Of a stretch of DNA of 5,906 nucleotides, positions 1-5,874 are shown one piece after another. The stretch comes from Bacteroidales bacterium (GTDB lineage Bacteria; Bacteroidota; Bacteroidia; Bacteroidales; JAFGXI01): NCBI GenBank assembly GCA_026985625.1, contig JALSQC010000002.1, positions 1 to 5,906 of the forward strand. The letters run 5' to 3'. The notes under the pieces were generated by a model. The model was not told where the DNA came from, searched no databases, and worked only from the letters and a program-made list of their open reading frames with translations. How positions within the stretch are numbered: the first letter of the stretch is position 1; the number at the start of each line of letters is the position of its first letter. A program made the position numbers and the translations under genes.

Positions 1-369
1 AGGTCCAAACTCAGGGTCTCGAAGCATGATAGGGTTTGGAGTTCCCCATTTTAGGTCGGTAAATTTTTTAGTATTTACAAAGTAAACTTCGGCTTTAAAT
101 GGCGAGTTAAATCCGTATTTCCAACCTTTAAGAGTCGATAGTATTGGCATGTTCTCGGTTTTAAGAGTGTACATGCCCGGTTTAAAAATATCGGCAATTT
201 GTCCTTCGTTTATAAATACGGCAACTTGCGATTCTCTAACCGTAAGTTTGGCGTTCATTTTAATTTCGTTTTGATATCTTTCGAATCTGTGAACTATTGT
301 ATTATTGGATTCGTCTATCCATTCAATAATATCAATAAATTCGTTTTTTAGTTTGTTAAAAATACCCAT
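1..369 (-). CDS. SPFH/band-7 domain protein, YdjI-like (C-terminus outside the window)
   Basis: This is a partial gene: the ATG is complementary to 367-369 and the frame stays open for 123 codons to the window edge. The protein begins MGIFNKLKNEFIDIIEW. Residues about 36-123 match, from memory, the start of the SPFH domain of Bacillus subtilis YdjI-type proteins (often annotated 'virion core protein' or 'SPFH domain protein'). Family-like signatures are the VAVFINEGQIADIFKPGMY stretch (about 49-67), ILSTLKGWKYGFNSP (about 76-90), AEVYFVNT (about 93-100) and the KWGTPNP segment (about 107-113). No signal peptide or membrane segment is seen in this part, so the visible portion looks cytoplasmic or membrane-peripheral. 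Members are usually about 300-400 residues, and some end in a zinc ribbon that cannot be checked here. The exact function is unknown; membrane-stress or scaffold roles are inferred only from SPFH proteins in general. An 87-base AT-rich gap without a hairpin terminator separates it from rlmN upstream, so read-through is possible. Confidence 0.75.
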   Translation of the reverse strand, partial: MGIFNKLKNEFIDIIEWIDESNNTIVHRFERYQNEIKMNAKLTVRESQVAVFINEGQIADIFKPGMYTLKTENMPILSTLKGWKYGFNSPFKAEVYFVNTKKFTDLKWGTPNPIMLRDPEFGP

Positions 370-456
370 GATGTTATTAATTTAATTTAAAAATTTTGAT
401 AAATTTATAAAAAAAAAATAACAAACTAAAATTTATTTATTGTTTTTTTGGTAATA

Positions 457-1482
457 TTAATTTTTTAATAATTCTTTTGTTGATAATAGTCCGCAAGCTG
501 CTTCTATATCTTGTCCTCTCGATGCTCTAATAGTTGTTGTTATACCTTTTGAGTTTAGTTTGTTTTTAAATTCGTTTATTTTTAACATTGAGCTGCTTTT
601 TAATTCGCAATTGGGTATTTCGTGAAATTTTATAAGATTAATTCGGCATTTTAGTCCGTTTAATAATTTTGCTAATTTATTTATATGTTTGTCGGTGTCG
701 TTTAAATCTTTAAACATAATATACTCAAAAGATACTCTGCGTTGGTGTGAGAAATCGTATTTTTTTAATGTTTCTATAACTTTACTTATAGGATATTTTT
801 TTTGTATAGGCATTATTTTGTTTCGTTCGTTGTCAAAAGGATTATGTAAACTTATTGCTAAATGGCATTTTGACGATTCTATAAATTTTATCATTTCGGG
901 AATTATACCTATTGTAGATACTGTAATGCGTTTTGGACTCCAAGCAAATCCATAATCTGATGTTAATATTTCTAAACTTTTAAGAACTTCGGTAATATTG
1001 TCCATAGGTTCGCCCATTCCCATATATACAATGTTTGTTAATATTTTGCTCTCGGGAAAATTAATTATTTGGTTAATTATTTCGTTGCTCGACAGGTTTG
1101 ATTGAAAACCTTGTTTTCCGGTAGAACAAAATGAGCAATTCATCTTACAACCTGCTTGCGATGATACACAAAGTGTATTTCGGTTTTTGTCGGGAATAAA
1201 AGCTGTTTCGATATAATGGTTTGTTTTTGTTGGAAATAAGTATTTTTTTGTTCCGTCGCTTGATTTGCTTACTGTCTTAAATTTTGTATAGCCTATATCA
1301 AAATGTGTTGTTAATATTTTTTTGTTTTTGTTTGATATGTTAGACATTTGGTTAATGTCTGTAATTTGTTTTTTATATATCCATTCGCATATTTGTTTTG
1401 CTGTAAATTTTGGCAGATTATACTCTTTGCATATATCTTGTAATTCTTTAAGAGTTTTTCCTATTAACTTTTGTTTTGCCAT
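457..1482 (-). CDS. rlmN: 23S rRNA (adenine-2503-C2)-methyltransferase RlmN, radical SAM
   Basis: RlmN is a radical SAM enzyme that methylates carbon 2 of adenine 2503 in 23S rRNA at the peptidyl-transferase centre; in E. coli it also methylates A37 of some tRNAs. The 341-residue length is normal for the family. The [4Fe-4S] motif CxxxCxxC is C112-C116-C119. C105 lies seven residues before it, and C330 in the DIEAACGLL motif near the C-terminus; these correspond to E. coli C118 and C355, the pair that carries the methyl group and the covalent RNA intermediate. E92 matches the conserved glutamate 13 residues before the first of that pair. GMGEP (155-159) is the SAM-binding motif, and residues 1-90 form the N-terminal RNA-binding accessory domain. 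All catalytic residues are present. The two-cysteine arrangement with this C-terminal motif fits both RlmN and the resistance enzyme Cfr, but the overall sequence and the housekeeping context favour RlmN. The start lies 2 bases after the trkA stop, suggesting translational coupling. Confidence 0.96.
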   Translation of the reverse strand: MAKQKLIGKTLKELQDICKEYNLPKFTAKQICEWIYKKQITDINQMSNISNKNKKILTTHFDIGYTKFKTVSKSSDGTKKYLFPTKTNHYIETAFIPDKNRNTLCVSSQAGCKMNCSFCSTGKQGFQSNLSSNEIINQIINFPESKILTNIVYMGMGEPMDNITEVLKSLEILTSDYGFAWSPKRITVSTIGIIPEMIKFIESSKCHLAISLHNPFDNERNKIMPIQKKYPISKVIETLKKYDFSHQRRVSFEYIMFKDLNDTDKHINKLAKLLNGLKCRINLIKFHEIPNCELKSSSMLKINEFKNKLNSKGITTTIRASRGQDIEAACGLLSTKELLKN

Positions 1483-1484
1483 TA

Positions 1485-2825
1485 TTATTCAAAAAAAATC
1501 TCGACTGCGTGTAAAGCTTCGGGCATAGAAAAAATAATTACTTTGTCGTTTGCTTGTATTTGAGTGTCGCCTGTAACTACGTATGTTTCGTTTTCTCTAA
1601 CAATGCCACCTATAATAGCATTTTTAGGAAATTTTAGTTTTTTTATTTTATTTTTTGTGATTTTTGATTTTTTGTGTACTGTAAATTCAAGAACATCGGC
1701 ATCAATTCCTGTTAGACATTTAACTTTATTTACTTCGGCGGTTAGAGTATGTGCATAAATGTTACTTGCGGCAAGTAACCGTTTGTTTATAATGGTATCT
1801 ATACCAAGGTTTTCGGCAAGTTCAATAAATTCAATATTTTCTACTTCTGATATTACATTTTTAACACCATATTGTTTTGCTAATAAAGATAAAAATATGT
1901 TTGTTTCGGAATTATTTGTAACAGCAATAAATACATCTGTATCGTTTATAGACTCGTCAACTAAAAGTTGAATATCTCTACCGTCTCCGTTAATAACCAA
2001 TGTTTTGTCGAGTTCGTTAGCAATTTTTTCGGCTTTTTCGGTATTTTCTTCTATAAGTTTAATATTGTATTTGTTTTCTAGTTCAAAAGCTGTTCGTTTT
2101 CCTATTCTACTGCCTCCAATTATTAATATATTTTTAATTTTTTCTTGATTTTTTCCTGATTTTTTTAATAAATTATTAACGTATTCTGATTTTGTAATTA
2201 CATATATTATATCGTTTACTTTAAAAATATCGTTACCTTTTGGTATTATTGTTTTGTGATTTCTTGATATTGCAACAACTCTAAAATTATATTCTTTGTT
2301 TATAAGTGCTGCTTCTTGTAGCGATTTTCCTATAACTTCGGCTTTTTCGTCTATTTTTAAAACTACCAATGATAATTTGCCGTCGGCAAATTCAATAATT
2401 TCACTCGACCCTGCTTTTGATATTAGTTCAACAATTTCGAGAGCTGCAACTCGTTGCGGATATATTAATATGTCTATACCTAGTGATTTAAATAATTCTT
2501 TATTGTCTTTTTGTAGGTATTCGGCATTATCGATACGTGCAATAGTTTTTTTTGCTCCTAATTTTTTTGCAAGTATGCATGATGTTATGTTTGTCTCTAT
2601 TGTTTCGGTTACCGAAATAAATAAATCGCAGTCGTTAATTTTTGTATTAATAAGAGTTTCAAAAGATGTTGACGAACCTACAACCGTAAGTATATCTATA
2701 TCGTTAATAATTTTAGCAATTTTTTCTTCGTTTTTGTCGATTATAATTATATTGTGATTCTCTATACTTAGCATTTTTGCTAAATGAGTTCCTACTTCGC
2801 CTGCACCCGAAATTATTATTTTCAT
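1485..2825 (-). CDS. trkA: Trk system potassium uptake regulator TrkA
   Basis: TrkA is the cytoplasmic, NAD(H)/nucleotide-binding gating subunit that binds the membrane protein TrkH/TrkG and controls K+ uptake. The 446 residues show the classic duplicated RCK layout. The first Rossmann (RCK-N) domain spans about 1-135, with the glycine motif GAGEVG at 7-12 and acidic D30 at the end of strand 2, where it can bind the ribose. The first RCK-C domain is about 141-223. The second Rossmann domain begins near 231 with GGSRIG (237-242) and E259/E260. The second RCK-C domain is about 375-446. The length is typical (E. coli TrkA is 458). No trkH is present in the window; the gene upstream on the same strand is a sigma factor behind a terminator, and the gene downstream is rlmN. 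TrkA therefore appears separated from its membrane partner unless trkH lies beyond the window. There is no Shine-Dalgarno sequence before the ATG, as is usual in Bacteroidota. Confidence 0.95.
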   Translation of the reverse strand: MKIIISGAGEVGTHLAKMLSIENHNIIIIDKNEEKIAKIINDIDILTVVGSSTSFETLINTKINDCDLFISVTETIETNITSCILAKKLGAKKTIARIDNAEYLQKDNKELFKSLGIDILIYPQRVAALEIVELISKAGSSEIIEFADGKLSLVVLKIDEKAEVIGKSLQEAALINKEYNFRVVAISRNHKTIIPKGNDIFKVNDIIYVITKSEYVNNLLKKSGKNQEKIKNILIIGGSRIGKRTAFELENKYNIKLIEENTEKAEKIANELDKTLVINGDGRDIQLLVDESINDTDVFIAVTNNSETNIFLSLLAKQYGVKNVISEVENIEFIELAENLGIDTIINKRLLAASNIYAHTLTAEVNKVKCLTGIDADVLEFTVHKKSKITKNKIKKLKFPKNAIIGGIVRENETYVVTGDTQIQANDKVIIFSMPEALHAVEIFFE

Positions 2826-2873
2826 TTGTTTAAATTAAATTATACATTAAATACAAATTAAATGTTTTTTTTA
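2826..2873 (-). promoter_or_regulatory. Presumed trkA-rlmN promoter/leader region
   Basis: These 48 bases lie between the trkA start and the terminator of the upstream sigma gene. Because that terminator looks strong, the trkA-rlmN promoter should be here or overlap the hairpin. The stretch is nearly pure A/T. Reading the minus strand, TTAATTTG (2856-2863) is one base off the Bacteroidota -7 consensus TAnnTTTG, but I see no convincing TTTG partner about 19 bases upstream. The assignment rests on position, not on a good motif. Confidence 0.3.
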
Positions 2874-2901
2874 TAATAAAAAAAGTGGCATAGCCACTTT
2901 T
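2874..2901 (-). terminator. Intrinsic terminator of the sigma factor gene
   Basis: On the minus strand, AAAAGTGGC (2901-2893) pairs perfectly with GCCACTTTT (2889-2881) across a 3-base loop. This 9-bp stem is followed directly by more T residues (seven T including the stem end, through 2878), then TTATTA. It starts 25 bases after the sigma-factor stop codon. The T-tract is on the minus strand only, so it should act on sigma-gene transcripts. It makes trkA-rlmN a separate transcription unit. Confidence 0.9.
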
Positions 2902-2925
2902 GTAAATTATAATTAACAATATAAA

Positions 2926-3810
2926 TTAAGTTCCTATATAAGTCTTAAGTATTTTACTGCGAGATATGTGTTTTAAGCGTCTAATTGCACGTTCTTTAAT
3001 TTGCCTCACTCTTTCGCGAGTTAAATCAAACTCGGCACCAATTTCTTCGAGGGTTAGAGGTTCTTTTTCGTTAATACCGTAATAAAGTCGTATAATATCT
3101 GCTTCGCGTGGTGTTAATGTTTTTAAAGCTCGTTCTATTTCCTTTTTTAACGATTCGTTAATCAATTGTTTATCGGGTGGTTTGCTTGTTAGGTTTGGTA
3201 GTAACTCGTATAGGTTATTTGCATCGCTATCAGATGTTACCGGAGCATCAAACGATATGTGATGACCTTGTGCTTTTAATGCTTGTTTTACATCTTTTGG
3301 TGCTATTTCGAGTTCTTTGCTAATTTCTTCAATTGATGGTTCTCGCTCTAATGTTTGTTCTAGTTTGGAATAAGTTCGTATTATTTTATTTAACGAACCT
3401 ATTTTGTTTAAAGGTAAACGAACTATTCTTGCACGTTCGGCTAAGGCTTGCAATATCGATTGTCTTATCCACCATACGGCATAAGAAATAAATTTAAAGC
3501 CTCGTGTTTCGTCAAATCGTTTAGCTGCTTTAATTAATCCTATGTTACCTTCGTTTATTAAATCTTGCAGACTTAATCCGTGATTTTGATATTGTTTTGC
3601 AACGGATACAACAAAACGGAGGTTAGCTTCTACTAATCTGTTTAAAGCTAATTCTTTTTCTTTTTCGTTTTTACTGTGCTTTATTTTTTTTGCAAGTTCA
3701 ATTTCCTCATCGGCAGATATTAAATCAATTTTAGATATCTCGTGTAGATATTTGTCAAGCGAAATAGTTTCGCGACTGGTTATTTGTTTTGTTATTTTTA
3801 ATTGTCTCAT
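2926..3810 (-). CDS. rpoD: Primary (housekeeping) sigma factor, RpoD/SigA, Bacteroidota type
   Basis: This sigma-70 family factor directs RNA polymerase to promoters. Its 294 residues match the short primary sigma of Bacteroidota (about 285-290), which lacks the acidic region 1.1 and the large non-conserved region of E. coli RpoD (613 residues). Region 1.2 is about 16-45. Region 2 is about 55-131, with the core-binding segment LQDLINEGNIGLIKAAKRFD (81-100) and the -10 recognition/melting segment through FKFISYAVWWIRQSI (105-119). Region 3 is about 140-215. Region 4 is about 223-285, with the -35-binding helix-turn-helix LTLEEIGAEFDLTRERVRQI (252-271). The RLPLN motif at 131-135 and the strong group-1 likeness argue for the essential primary sigma rather than an alternative one. 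In this phylum this protein reads the TTTG / TAnnTTTG promoter class. It is transcribed divergently from rho and ends at its own hairpin terminator. An alternative symbol is sigA. Confidence 0.95.
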   Translation of the reverse strand: MRQLKITKQITSRETISLDKYLHEISKIDLISADEEIELAKKIKHSKNEKEKELALNRLVEANLRFVVSVAKQYQNHGLSLQDLINEGNIGLIKAAKRFDETRGFKFISYAVWWIRQSILQALAERARIVRLPLNKIGSLNKIIRTYSKLEQTLEREPSIEEISKELEIAPKDVKQALKAQGHHISFDAPVTSDSDANNLYELLPNLTSKPPDKQLINESLKKEIERALKTLTPREADIIRLYYGINEKEPLTLEEIGAEFDLTRERVRQIKERAIRRLKHISRSKILKTYIGT

Positions 3811-4069
3811 AGTAATAAATAATTTATATATAAGCTATACGTAATTTTACTCTATTGTGTTAAGTTTAATTTGACGAAAGTTTTGTTACAAGTGATAATT
3901 GTATATATTTTAACTATTATTAATAAAAAAATAAAAAAATATTATTATTTACTTTTATTATTGTAAGTAATTGTTTATACTTGCAGTGAATTCTGAAAAC
4001 GAATTTTCCTAAAACAATAAAAATCACTTAAATAATTTAAAAATATTTAACAAAAATAATCTTATATTT
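3811..4069. other. Divergent intergenic region between the sigma factor gene and rho
   Basis: These 259 bases are strongly AT-rich and must contain the start sites and 5' leaders of two divergent genes, the sigma factor (leftward) and rho (rightward). I see no ORF, tRNA, riboswitch or GC-rich hairpin. The only secondary structure is weak: GAAAA-CGAA-TTTTC at 3995-4008 and an AT-only 7-bp inverted repeat at 4028-4034/4044-4050. No good Bacteroidota-type promoter was found on the minus strand for the sigma gene; for rho see the candidate at 3953-3983. A second, equally weak plus-strand option is TTTG (3882-3885) with TATATTTT (3904-3911), spacing 18. Confidence 0.7.
3953..3983 (+). promoter_or_regulatory. 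Candidate rho promoter, Bacteroidota -33/-7 type
   Basis: TTTT at 3953-3956 and TATACTTG at 3976-3983 are separated by 19 bases. This resembles the Bacteroidota consensus TTTG-N19-TAnnTTTG, with one mismatch in each box. Transcription would begin near 3990 and give a leader of about 80 bases. In such AT-rich DNA, near-matches arise by chance, so this is only a candidate. Confidence 0.3.
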
Positions 4070-5821
4070 ATGTATGACATTTTAGAATTAAATCAGAAAT
4101 TATTATCTGAATTAAAGCTTATTGCTAAAGAATTAAAAATAAAAAAAATAGATTCTTTTAAAAAGAAAGATTTAATATATAAGATATTAGATCAGCAAGC
4201 AGTTAATGCTGCAGCACAGGAAGTTACTAATATAAAAGCTCAAAAAAAACGAGCAAGAATACCTGTCTCAAAAGCTAAGAAAGTAGATGTAAATAAGCCA
4301 AAAACAGATAATAATTTTAAACAAAAAGAACCGGTAAAACAAGAATTAAATAAAACAGATTCTAATGAAAAAAACAAAACAAAAAGTAAAGTTAGTAATA
4401 AAGTCAAAGAAAATACAGATGACAAAAAAACAAAAAATAAGAATGAAGAATTAAAGCAAAAAAATAATTTGCAATCTAAAATTAATTTTACAGAGCCTAA
4501 TAAAAAATTAAATAACGAAGATAATAGTTCAAAAATTGTAAACAACAATAAAACTAACAACAATAAAACTAACAACAATAATAATAACAACAATAATAAT
4601 AACAGCAACAACAGTAATAACAATAACAGTAAAAATAATCAGCAACAACAACGACAAAAAAATAACGAAGAACAAAATAAAAATAACAACAAAAAGGAAT
4701 TTGATTTTAATGGTATTGTAACAGGCTGTGGAGTTTTAGAGATAATTCCTGATGGCTACGGTTTTTTAAGGTCGTCTGATTATAATTATTTAAGTTCGCC
4801 TGATGATATTTATGTATCGCAGTCGCAAATAAAATTACTTGGATTAAAAACCGGTGATACAGTATTAGGAGAGATTCGTCCTCCTAAAGAAGGCGAAAAG
4901 TTTTTTCCATTAATAAAAGTTTTGGAAATTAACGGAAAATCTCCAGATATAGTAAGAGATAGAATTCATTTTGACCATTTAACACCATTATTTCCAAACG
5001 AAAAATTTAATATAACAGGCAGGGCATCTAATCTATCGACAAGAGTTATAGATTTATTTGCACCTATTGGTAAGGGACAACGCGGATTAATTGTTGCTCA
5101 GCCAAAAACAGGAAAAACAATTTTGTTACAAGATATTGCAAATGCGGTAGCTGCTAATCACCCCGAGGTTTATTTAATAATTCTTCTTATAGATGAACGT
5201 CCCGAGGAGGTTACCGAGATGGCTAGGAATGTAAAAGCCGAGGTTATATCGTCAACTTTTGATGAACCTGCCGAAAGACATGTAAGGGTTGCAAATATTG
5301 TTATAGAAAAAGCCAAACGTTTAGTTGAGAGTGGACACGATGTAATGATTTTGTTAGATTCAATAACGCGTTTAGCTCGTGCTTATAATACTGTTTCGCC
5401 AGCTTCGGGAAAAGTATTGTCGGGTGGAGTAGATGCAAATGCTTTGCATAAACCAAAACGTTTTTTTGGTGCTGCACGAAATATCGAAAATGGAGGTTCT
5501 TTAACAATAATATCTACGGCATTAACCGAAACAGGCTCTAAAATGGACGAGGTTATTTTTGAGGAATTTAAAGGAACAGGTAATATGGAGTTGCAATTAG
5601 ACCGTAAATTATCTAATCGTAGAATTTATCCTGCTGTTGATATTATTGCATCTAGCACAAGACGTGAGGATTTATTGTTAGAAAAAAATATTTTAAATCG
5701 TATCTGGATTTTAAGAAAATATCTTGCTGATATGACACCTCTCGAAGCTATGGAATTTATTAAATCGAGATTGCCCGAAACAGCAAATAACGAAGAGTTT
5801 TTAATATCTATGGGAAATTAA
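4070..5821 (+). CDS. rho: Transcription termination factor Rho with a long Asn-rich disordered insertion
   Basis: Rho is a hexameric RNA-dependent ATPase that loads on untranslated RNA and pulls transcripts out of RNA polymerase. The protein has 583 residues against 419 in E. coli. The order is: N-terminal helical domain (about 1-43, starting MYDILELNQKLL, as in other Bacteroidota Rho, which supports this start); an inserted low-complexity segment (about 44-212); a cold-shock-like RNA-binding domain (about 213-290) with DGYGFLR at 228-234; and the RecA-like motor. In the motor, the P-loop AQPKTGKT is 343-350, the catalytic-region DERPEE is 375-380 with E376, and the Walker B aspartate D430 is in ILLDSITRLARAY. 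The Q-loop GGVDANALHKPKRFFGAARN (about 452-471) and the R-loop EEFKGTGNMEL follow, and R531 fits the arginine finger (182 residues after the P-loop lysine, as in E. coli). All motor motifs are intact, so the enzyme should be active. It ends 20 bases before a strong terminator stem. The insertion is the unusual part. Confidence 0.97.
   Translation: MYDILELNQKLLSELKLIAKELKIKKIDSFKKKDLIYKILDQQAVNAAAQEVTNIKAQKKRARIPVSKAKKVDVNKPKTDNNFKQKEPVKQELNKTDSNEKNKTKSKVSNKVKENTDDKKTKNKNEELKQKNNLQSKINFTEPNKKLNNEDNSSKIVNNNKTNNNKTNNNNNNNNNNNSNNSNNNNSKNNQQQQRQKNNEEQNKNNNKKEFDFNGIVTGCGVLEIIPDGYGFLRSSDYNYLSSPDDIYVSQSQIKLLGLKTGDTVLGEIRPPKEGEKFFPLIKVLEINGKSPDIVRDRIHFDHLTPLFPNEKFNITGRASNLSTRVIDLFAPIGKGQRGLIVAQPKTGKTILLQDIANAVAANHPEVYLIILLIDERPEEVTEMARNVKAEVISSTFDEPAERHVRVANIVIEKAKRLVESGHDVMILLDSITRLARAYNTVSPASGKVLSGGVDANALHKPKRFFGAARNIENGGSLTIISTALTETGSKMDEVIFEEFKGTGNMELQLDRKLSNRRIYPAVDIIASSTRREDLLLEKNILNRIWILRKYLADMTPLEAMEFIKSRLPETANNEEFLISMGN
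4541..4600 (+). repeat. Four 15-bp tandem units (two identical pairs) in the rho insertion
   Basis: Units 1 and 2 (4541-4555, 4556-4570) are identical: aacaacaataaaact, encoding NNNKT. Units 3 and 4 (4571-4585, 4586-4600) are identical: aacaacaataataat, encoding NNNNN. All four share the first nine bases, and the two types differ at only two positions of the last six. Trinucleotide AAC/AAT-like repeats continue less regularly to about 4632. The unit length is a multiple of three, so gain or loss of a unit keeps the frame and changes the linker by five residues. Confidence 0.9.
4541..4690 (+). other. Asn/Gln-rich prion-like tract within Rho
   Basis: This segment encodes Rho residues 158-207. 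By hand count 31 of the 50 residues are Asn and 6 are Gln, with an uninterrupted run of 11 Asn (168-178) and a run of four Gln (191-194). The rest is mainly Lys and Ser, and there is no hydrophobic residue. The preceding part (about 54-157) is Lys-rich with scattered Asp/Glu. The composition resembles yeast-type prion domains and predicts an unfolded linker. It lies between two folded Rho domains and is in frame, with no effect on the motor sequence. Confidence 0.9.
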
Positions 5822-5841
5822 AACCTTATAAATAAAATACA

Positions 5842-5871
5842 AAAAAACTCCCGATTTATCGGGAGTTTTTT
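5842..5871. terminator. Bidirectional intrinsic terminator between rho and a convergent tRNA
   Basis: CTCCCGA (5848-5854) pairs with TCGGGAG (5859-5865) around a TTTA loop. The stem is flanked by AAAAAA (5842-5847) and TTTTTT (5866-5871). On the plus strand it ends rho transcripts with a T6 tract, 20 bases after the stop codon. On the minus strand it starts only 3 bases after the tRNA 3' end and gives a T7 tract (5847-5841). Its symmetry means one element can serve both genes. Confidence 0.92.
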
Positions 5872-5874
5872 GTG

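Noticed and set aside
370..456. A possible terminator or promoter between rlmN and the SPFH gene, suggested by a 10-base A run (409-418)
   Set aside because: There is no stable hairpin before the T-tract on the minus strand and no paired -33/-7 boxes at proper spacing.
457..1482. Cfr-type antibiotic-resistance methyltransferase instead of RlmN
   Set aside because: Cfr methylates C8 of A2503 with a similar fold, but the accessory domain, the ending DIEAACGLL and the chromosomal housekeeping setting fit RlmN better, and there is no mobile-element context.
689..1971. Several short plus-strand ORFs (689-955, 1322-1528, 1564-1758, 1759-1971) opposite rlmN and trkA
   Set aside because: All are antisense shadows of well-supported genes, with no family likeness or translation signals.
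2296..2757. Plus-strand 153-codon ORF opposite trkA
   Set aside because: It lies wholly inside trkA on the other strand, its product is Ser/Ile-rich with no recognisable motif, and the trkA frame has clear family motifs throughout.
3871..3899. TTGACG-N17-GATAAT, an E. coli-style sigma-70 promoter match on the plus strand upstream of rho
   Set aside because: The primary sigma encoded here is of the Bacteroidota type, which uses TTTG/TAnnTTTG promoters, and such -10-like matches are common by chance in AT-rich DNA.
3995..4050. Small inverted repeats in the rho leader (GAAAA/TTTTC and TTAAATA/TATTTAA), possible attenuator or operator
   Set aside because: The stems are 5 and 7 bp, almost only A-T pairs, without a T-tract or similarity to a known regulatory RNA; they are likely chance.
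4240..4623. Minus-strand 127-codon ORF with long poly-leucine runs, resembling a hydrophobic membrane protein
   Set aside because: It is the reverse-frame shadow of the Asn/Lys-rich rho insertion: AAC/AAT repeats read as GTT/ATT/TTG-type codons on the other strand. Rho is unmistakable on the plus strand.
5301..5507. Minus-strand 68-codon ORF inside rho
   Set aside because: It overlaps the highly conserved Walker B/Q-loop coding part of rho in antisense, and no motif was recognised.
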